From contig CAMDLY010000010.1 in assembly GCA_945902115.1 (NCBI GenBank), positions 1 through 56,957 of the forward strand: 56,957 nucleotides of DNA, given 5' to 3'. The notes beneath the pieces are model-generated. The model searched no databases and was not told where the DNA came from. It saw only the letters and a program-made list of their open reading frames with translations. Of this stretch, positions 52,131 to 56,957 are shown piece by piece (within the stretch, counting starts at the first letter, position 1; every line of letters begins with the position of its first letter). Source of the stretch: Lishizhenia tianjinensis (GTDB lineage Bacteria > Bacteroidota > Bacteroidia > Flavobacteriales_D > Crocinitomicaceae). The translations under genes and the position numbers were made by a program.

Positions 52131-53225
52131 CTATAGATAATTTATTGGATTCGTATTAATTTGGGTTAATTGGATGGCAAAGGTACTAAATTTTTCTTTT
52201 AGTTTTTCAGCAATTAATTCTCCAGTAAATTGTTCACTTTCGAAATGTCCAATATCTGCAATTATTAGTTGATTATCTGCCTCAAAAAAGTCGTGATACT
52301 TAATATCCGCAGAGATGAAAATATCCGCTTTTTCTCTGATGGCCCGTTCAATTAAGAAACTTCCGGATCCACCACATATGGCTACCTTTTTTATCATGGA
52401 TTGATGAGGTTTGGTAAATCGTATGCTTTCACAGTTAAAAGTGTTTTTTAGCTCGGCAAGAAACACTTCGACAGGAACCTCTACTTTAAGTTCCCCAATC
52501 ATTCCCGCACCTATCTCTTGATTTACATTTTTTATCGGAATCCACTCATGAGCTACCTCTTCATATGTGTGTGCGGCAAGCATAGCTTTATGGACCGTTT
52601 CTTTCAGTTGCTGAGGTACTAAGTACTCTACCCGGTATTCTGCAATTTCTTCTCGAACCAATGCTTTTCCAACAGTAGGATTTGCCTCTTCATTGGGCAT
52701 AAAAGTTCCTACACCTCTGCTTCGAAAGTGGCACTCAGAATAATTACCAATTTGTCCCCCACCATTTTCGAAGATGGCTTTATCAATTTGTTCTAAGTTA
52801 TCCAAAGGAATAAAGACTACTAGTTTCAGCAAACCGTCAGCTTTTGGTAATAAGACTCTTGTCTTAATTAGGTCGAGTTTCTCAGCAATTTTACCATTTA
52901 CTCCTTGGTTGTGATTATCAAGATTGGTATGCAGCGCGTACAAGGCGATGTTATGGCGAATGCACTTTATAATCACTCTATTGACAAGATTGTTTTTGGA
53001 AAGATTTCTTATTCCTTTGAATATTATGGGGTGATGTGCCACAATCACATTACATTTTTTTTCGATAGCTTCTTCCACGATAGCTTCGGTAACGTCAAGA
53101 GAAATAAGTACTCCCTTTATTTCAGCAGAATCGTCACCGACAAGAAGTCCACAATTATCGTAGGACTCTTGTAGCGATAAAGGAAATGAAGATTCCAAAA
53201 ACAATCTTAAATCAGCAATGAACAT
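52131..53225 (-). CDS. Nif3-like dinuclear metal centre protein
   Basis: This 364-residue protein belongs to the Nif3/YbgI family, hexameric proteins with a two-metal centre. Metal-binding residues are visible in NVIVAHHPIIF, LYALHTNLDNH and the C-terminal IADIGHFESEQF. A central insertion of about 100 residues (LLKLVVFIPLDNLEQIDKAI onward) is the PII-like domain found in longer members such as YqfO. Proposed roles include GTP cyclohydrolase-type chemistry, but none is settled. It lies two bases after an unknown envelope gene and three bases before the zinc-ribbon gene. Confidence 0.92.
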   Translation of the reverse strand: MFIADLRLFLESSFPLSLQESYDNCGLLVGDDSAEIKGVLISLDVTEAIVEEAIEKKCNVIVAHHPIIFKGIRNLSKNNLVNRVIIKCIRHNIALYALHTNLDNHNQGVNGKIAEKLDLIKTRVLLPKADGLLKLVVFIPLDNLEQIDKAIFENGGGQIGNYSECHFRSRGVGTFMPNEEANPTVGKALVREEIAEYRVEYLVPQQLKETVHKAMLAAHTYEEVAHEWIPIKNVNQEIGAGMIGELKVEVPVEVFLAELKNTFNCESIRFTKPHQSMIKKVAICGGSGSFLIERAIREKADIFISADIKYHDFFEADNQLIIADIGHFESEQFTGELIAEKLKEKFSTFAIQLTQINTNPINYL

Positions 53226-53227
53226 GG

Positions 53228-53968
53228 TTAAATTTTTTTGGTAAGTGAGAGGCTGTATCCTACGCCAAATGGTTTATGAATATAGTTTCCGTATTTGGTG
53301 AAGGTATTTGTAAGTGAATATCTGTAATGAACAGCCGCTCGAAATCCCCAACTTGATCTGGAATACAAGGAAAGACCGCTTGAGATATGCCAGCTAAACA
53401 TGAATGAATTTGGGTTTTCCAATGAATTTATTTTTTCCGACTCTTTGGAACCTAAGGTGGTAGTCCAATCTTTTCGTTGTAAAAACGATTGGTATAAATG
53501 AGGAATTCCCCCTGCCCGAATAAAGAAACTATAAAGTGTCTCAGATTGCCCCGGATTTAGTGGAAGTGAAAACATCAAATTTACCGGCATTCCAAAATAC
53601 CGATAACTAGAAGCATAATTTAAAGTGCTGTCAGAGTTTGGGTCATCATAAGTATATAACTCACCATTTTGCAACCAAGATATTCCGGCATCTACATAGA
53701 TATATTTGTTGATAGGAACTCGAATACCCAATACATGTGAAAACAATCCTCTTTTGGTTTCATTTGTCTTTTCTCCTAAAGTCGTTGCAGTATAATAAGG
53801 ATTCAACGATAGGGTGCGTTCCATTTCGTAATAGCTCATCTCATAAAAAACCTCCACCGCAGTATCCTTTAGACGCTCTTTCTTTTGTTCAACGTCCTTG
53901 AGATCTATAATTTGGTTAAAAGCAAGATTGGAGCAAAGCAATAGGACTACTATAAATAAAAACTTCAT
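53228..53968 (-). CDS. Unknown envelope protein, beta-rich
   Basis: This 246-residue exported protein starts MKFLFIVVLLLCSNLAFNQ, a signal peptide. I chose the ATG at 53968 because a TACCTTTG promoter element ends three bases upstream; a TTG two codons earlier overlaps that element. The mature part is rich in alternating aromatic and polar residues (YIYVDAGISWLQNGELYTYD, SSWGFRAAVHYRYSL) and ends FGVGYSLSLTKKI, which suggests an outer-membrane beta-barrel of eight or so strands. I do not recognise the family. It leads a unit with the nif3-like and zinc-ribbon genes. Confidence 0.78.
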   Translation of the reverse strand: MKFLFIVVLLLCSNLAFNQIIDLKDVEQKKERLKDTAVEVFYEMSYYEMERTLSLNPYYTATTLGEKTNETKRGLFSHVLGIRVPINKYIYVDAGISWLQNGELYTYDDPNSDSTLNYASSYRYFGMPVNLMFSLPLNPGQSETLYSFFIRAGGIPHLYQSFLQRKDWTTTLGSKESEKINSLENPNSFMFSWHISSGLSLYSRSSWGFRAAVHYRYSLTNTFTKYGNYIHKPFGVGYSLSLTKKI

Positions 53969-53971
53969 AGT

Positions 53972-53979
53972 CAAAGGTA
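53972..53979 (-). promoter_or_regulatory. -7 promoter element of the envelope-nif3-zinc ribbon unit
   Basis: The minus strand reads TACCTTTG, then ACT, then ATG. It matches TAnnTTTG and gives a three-base spacing to the start. No -33 element was clear. Confidence 0.45.
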
Positions 53980-54100
53980 CAATGAAAATTCCTTTTTTAC
54001 TTCTAATTAAAGCCTAGGTTTTCTACCTACGGAGTTTGATAATAACTCACCAATCTGTATGATATCGCTAGGATAAAATAGTAAAACGAAAATCGTTGTC

Positions 54101-54934
54101 TTACCAATCTTTTTTCAGAAGTAAAAGATAAGTGCCATAAATAAAGACGATAGAATAGCCAATAGATAGGAATACATGACTCCAGGGTGTTTCGAAAACA
54201 TAATTTGATTGTGTGATTTGGCTAATTGTTTTTATTCGCTCAAAAGGGTAATCCACCAATTTATGCATATTGGCCAGGGGTAAGTAGTCGTTGTAGAGTT
54301 GAAAATTTTCTGATCCTCTTTCTACAAAAAGTTTGAATTCCACGATGCGCAATATAATTTCGACCACCCAAAGAACAAAAAAGCTCATCAATACCAACAC
54401 TATTCGTTTCAGTAAAACACTGAGCAGCAGAAATAACAACAGAAAATTAACCAGTTTTAGGAAATAACCTAAAACAAAATAAATTTCTTTATAGACAGTT
54501 TCAAAAGAAGTTTGTGTAGAGTATTTATACCCAAGCCACATGCCGGTTAAATAGACGATTAAAGTCGATATAAAACTGAGTAAAATAATTGTAGTTACTT
54601 TTGAAATGAGGTACTCTTTTTTACTCAAACCATCTATTAAATTTTGTTTAAACAGTTTTTCAGTGAACTCGTTAGTTACCGTAAACATAATGATTAAGCC
54701 CAAAAATATTTTGATTATCCCTGCCATATAAAATAAGAAATTCCACAGTTGTGGAAACTCCAATAAACCCTGTTCAACAAGGTCTACCTCCACACCAAAA
54801 AAGGGAATGCTTTGGGAGCAAATCAAGCCAAATCCTACTAGTAACAACAGATATATAGTTCCAAAAACTATCACGGGTTTATACGAAGCATTTTTCAGCC
54901 ATTCGATGGTAATCAATCTGAATAGTTTATTCAT
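54101..54934 (-). CDS. ABC-2 type transporter permease
   Basis: This 277-residue protein has six hydrophobic helices in the ABC-2 arrangement (KPVIVFGTIYLLLLVGFGLI near the start; VLMSFFVLWVVEIILRIVEF in the middle; HVFLSIGYSIVFIYGTYLLL at the end). A GLSKKEYLISKV segment after the second helix is typical of permeases in this family. It overlaps the ATPase gene by eight bases and must work with it as an exporter. The cargo is unknown; bacitracin-type and lantibiotic resistance transporters share this layout. Confidence 0.85.
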   Translation of the reverse strand: MNKLFRLITIEWLKNASYKPVIVFGTIYLLLLVGFGLICSQSIPFFGVEVDLVEQGLLEFPQLWNFLFYMAGIIKIFLGLIIMFTVTNEFTEKLFKQNLIDGLSKKEYLISKVTTIILLSFISTLIVYLTGMWLGYKYSTQTSFETVYKEIYFVLGYFLKLVNFLLLFLLLSVLLKRIVLVLMSFFVLWVVEIILRIVEFKLFVERGSENFQLYNDYLPLANMHKLVDYPFERIKTISQITQSNYVFETPWSHVFLSIGYSIVFIYGTYLLLLKKDW

Positions 54935-55823
54935 GTCTTACAAGATCGATAAATTGTTGTTCAAGTTTTTGACTACGTTTCACCAAATGGGATAGAACTA
55001 CTCCGTGCTTCATGAAAAATGCATTTACATCAACAGGATCAACATTTTCATTAAGCTCAATTTCAATGATGTTGCCATTCAATTTTGTGTCCCCAAACGC
55101 GCTGAATTCTCCCAAAAGTGAAATCATTTTATCGGTGTCGTTGGAGCCAAGTTCTAGTATTCCATGAGCAGATAAAAACTGATTCACCGCGCCACAGTAC
55201 AAGGATTTTCCTTCTTTCAAAATAATTACATGAGAACAGACCTTTTCTACTTCATCAAGTAAATGACTCGCTAGTAATATGGTGGTTCCCCCAGCAGCGA
55301 TTTTAACAATAAGTTCCCTTATTTGAATGATGCCTTCTGGATCTAAGCCGTTGGTAGGCTCATCTAAAATCAATACTTCAGGATCTGATAACATAGCGGC
55401 AGCAATAGCCAAACGTTGTTTCATTCCGAGCGAAAAGGAAGAATACTTGTCCTTTTTTCTCTCCAATAAGCCGACGAGAGAAAGTTTCTCATCTATGCGA
55501 TTAAAGGCTACATTTTTTATTTTTGCGGTAATTTTTAAATTTTGTTCCGCGGATAAATAAGAGTAGAAATTTGGTTGTTCTATAATCGCACCGATTCTAT
55601 GAAGCGTTTCAGTAGTTGTTCCTGATTTGTTAAACCACTCCCATTCTCCTCCTGAAGGATTTATGGTGCCAAGCAACATACCGAGAGTTGTAGATTTTCC
55701 ACTACCGTTTGGACCTAACAAACCGTATACATTTCCTTTCTGCACACTGAAAGAAAGATCTTTCACCGCATGAATTCTTCGAAATTGTTTATCAAGGTTA
55801 TTAACTAAAAGTACTTCTGACAT
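54927..55823 (-). CDS. ABC transporter ATP-binding protein
   Basis: This 298-residue ATPase has Walker A (GLLGPNGSGKSTTLGMLLG), a Q-loop in IGAIIEQPNFYSY, a signature loop in FSLGMKQRLAIAAAML, Walker B (VLILDEPTNGLDPEG) and the H-loop histidine in LLASHLLDEVEKV. A C-terminal extension of about 80 residues is like that of CcmA/BcrA-type subunits. It pairs with the overlapping permease and follows bcp by 18 bases. Confidence 0.93.
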   Translation of the reverse strand: MSEVLLVNNLDKQFRRIHAVKDLSFSVQKGNVYGLLGPNGSGKSTTLGMLLGTINPSGGEWEWFNKSGTTTETLHRIGAIIEQPNFYSYLSAEQNLKITAKIKNVAFNRIDEKLSLVGLLERKKDKYSSFSLGMKQRLAIAAAMLSDPEVLILDEPTNGLDPEGIIQIRELIVKIAAGGTTILLASHLLDEVEKVCSHVIILKEGKSLYCGAVNQFLSAHGILELGSNDTDKMISLLGEFSAFGDTKLNGNIIEIELNENVDPVDVNAFFMKHGVVLSHLVKRSQKLEQQFIDLVRHE

Positions 55824-55841
55824 TGCCTGTAAAGGCGGAAG

Positions 55842-56306
55842 TTACTTATTTTTTTGCTGTTGTGCTAATTTTACTAGCTTAAGAGCCTCATCGATATGAC
55901 CAACGGGATTCAATTGAGAATTGAACAACCCAATAAGATGGCTCGATTCATCGAAGGTATATGTTACACGACCTGGTATAAGACCAAAAAGGGATGAGGG
56001 CACATCAAATAACTTCCTTACCTCTCCTTTTGTGTCTGCAAGCAGGGTGAAGGGCAAGTTGTACTTTTGGCTAAATTTTTTGTGCTTGCTTTCGTTGTCC
56101 GAAGAAATACCAATAACATGGCAACCAAGAAGTAAAAATTCTTCATAACGGTCTCTAAACGTGCAAGCCTCCTTCGTGCATCCCGGAGTATCGTCCTTAG
56201 GGTAAAAATAAATGACTGTATATTTTCCTTTAAAAGTCGAGGAGTCGATCAGATAACCATGTTGATCAAATAAACTAAAACTGGGACACTGATCTTCAAT
56301 TTTCAT
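55842..56306 (-). CDS. bcp: Thioredoxin-dependent thiol peroxidase (BCP/PrxQ)
   Basis: This 154-residue peroxiredoxin reduces hydrogen peroxide and organic peroxides in the cytoplasm. The peroxidatic cysteine is C43 in KDDTPGCTKEACTFRD, with C48 as the likely resolving cysteine, as in atypical two-cysteine PrxQ. GISSDNESKHKKFSQKYNLP follows as usual in this group. It lies three bases after the photolyase stop, so the two oxidative/UV defence genes may share a transcript. Confidence 0.95.
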   Translation of the reverse strand: MKIEDQCPSFSLFDQHGYLIDSSTFKGKYTVIYFYPKDDTPGCTKEACTFRDRYEEFLLLGCHVIGISSDNESKHKKFSQKYNLPFTLLADTKGEVRKLFDVPSSLFGLIPGRVTYTFDESSHLIGLFNSQLNPVGHIDEALKLVKLAQQQKNK

Positions 56307-56309
56307 AAA

Positions 56310-56957
56310 TCAACTTGTTAAGGCACTTTTAAAACGCTCTAATACTCTGATTCGTGCATAGGCATGGTCTATGACCGGTGAAGGATAATTTTGTGTTCCG
56401 TATTCAGGAACCCATTTTCGTATATATTCTAGAGATTTATCAAATTTTTCTTGCTGAGCTTGCGGACTAAATACCCTAAAGTAAGGAGCGGCGTCACATC
56501 CGGAACTCGCTGCCCATTGCCAACCACCAACATTACTAGCGAGTTCGAAGTCTAGTAGTTTTTCGGCGAAATAAGCTTCTCCCCATCTCCAATCAATCAA
56601 TAAGTGCTTCGTCAGAAAACTTGCTACAATCATGCGTACTCTGTTGTGCATAAATCCTGTTTCATTGAGTTCTCGCATGCCTGCATCTACAATTGGATAA
56701 CCGGTCATTCCCTCGCACCAGGCCTTAAAATGCTCCTCGTTATTCTCCCACTGCACCAGATCATATTTAGGTTTAAATGCTCTATCGACAGATTCTGGAA
56801 AATGGTAGATGATCATTTGGTAGAAATCCCTCCAAATTAATTCATTTAGAAAAGTTTCACTTGTTTTATGTGCAAGTTCTGCAAGTTCTCGAATACTAAT
56901 TGTGCCGAATCTAAGATGAATACTTAAGCGCGAAGTTCCATTTTCAGACGGATAATC
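56310..56957 (-). CDS. Cryptochrome/photolyase family protein, C-terminal part
   Basis: The frame is open to the window edge, so 215 residues are present and the N-terminal part lies outside. This is the FAD-binding domain. It begins with SIHLRFGTISIRE, then ELIWRDFYQMIIYHFP, KAWCEGMTGYPIVDAGMREL, GFMHNRVRMIVASFLTKHLLIDWRWGE and ELASNVGGWQWAASSGCDAA, all family landmarks. The Trp residues used for electron transfer (WRDFY, GGWQWA) are kept. A class I CPD photolyase that repairs UV dimers is most likely, but a (6-4) or cryptochrome assignment cannot be excluded without the N-terminus. Confidence 0.92.
   Translation of the reverse strand, partial: DYPSENGTSRLSIHLRFGTISIRELAELAHKTSETFLNELIWRDFYQMIIYHFPESVDRAFKPKYDLVQWENNEEHFKAWCEGMTGYPIVDAGMRELNETGFMHNRVRMIVASFLTKHLLIDWRWGEAYFAEKLLDFELASNVGGWQWAASSGCDAAPYFRVFSPQAQQEKFDKSLEYIRKWVPEYGTQNYPSPVIDHAYARIRVLERFKSALTS

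Noticed and set aside
54085-54097. AACGA-AAA-TCGTT hairpin after the ABC permease
   Set aside because: Five-base stem with no T-run; too weak to call.
54101-55823. ABC-2 transporter pair as a bacteriocin or antibiotic-resistance system
   Set aside because: No precursor peptide, two-component system or resistance partner nearby; cargo cannot be inferred.

Overview
This window comes from a low-GC member of the Bacteroidota, most likely Flavobacteriales-like. Four things point there: a SusC/SusD outer-membrane pair, a type IX secretion tail, promoters of the form TTG/TTTG then TAnnTTTG with almost no Shine-Dalgarno sequences, and the Bacteroidota order of the dcw cell-wall cluster with an FtsL-like gene and a long-linker FtsZ. 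Nearly all of the window is coding. No stretch over 300 bases lacks a gene; the longest gap is the 258-base mraZ/transporter intergenic region. I found no tRNA, rRNA, CRISPR array, insertion sequence or prophage.

Layout. 1-10119 (+) is an alpha-glucan locus: the end of a CotH-family secreted protein, a SusA-like GH13 neopullulanase, a GH31 alpha-glucosidase, SusC and SusD. 10176-13551 (-) holds lnt, rpmA, rplU and a DMT-family transporter. 13810-30278 (+) is one very compact run of mraZ, rsmH, ftsL, ftsI, murE, mraY, murD, an unknown gene, ftsW, murG, murC, ftsQ, ftsA, ftsZ and yqeY. It ends at a strong hairpin terminator, and paired GTGG repeats that look like MraZ operators lie upstream of it. 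30338-33307 (+) is mtnB-mtnD-mtnC-wecE, with each gene overlapping the next by one base. 33321-36869 (-) carries two DUF1573 genes, then a second unit of corA, a 48-residue Cys-rich membrane protein, a class IV aminotransferase and a frameshifted rhomboid protease.

36902-41079 (+) has an L,D-transpeptidase, rpe, an unknown secreted protein and cvfB. 41090-42292 (-) is a lysozyme-like membrane protein. 42334-51280 (+) has gpsA, lysC, feoA, feoB and dnaE, the last carrying a fused N-terminal 3'-5' exonuclease domain. 51330-56957 (-) holds a zinc-ribbon coiled-coil protein, a Nif3 family protein, an unknown envelope protein, an ABC-2 transporter pair, bcp and the C-terminal part of a photolyase.

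How the genes work together. The first locus imports and breaks down starch-like glucans. The central cluster makes peptidoglycan precursors and the divisome. The mtn genes recycle methylthioadenosine carbon to methionine. Most of the rest is housekeeping. The points most worth checking are the recurring TAnnTTTG-N4-start arrangement that predicts leaderless mRNAs, the MraZ-type boxes, the unknown MurD-C-domain-like gene inside the dcw cluster, the wecE-type aminotransferase coupled to methionine salvage, the broken rhomboid gene, and the degenerate PHP site in the exonuclease-fused DnaE. I saw no clearly new multi-gene defence or mobile system.
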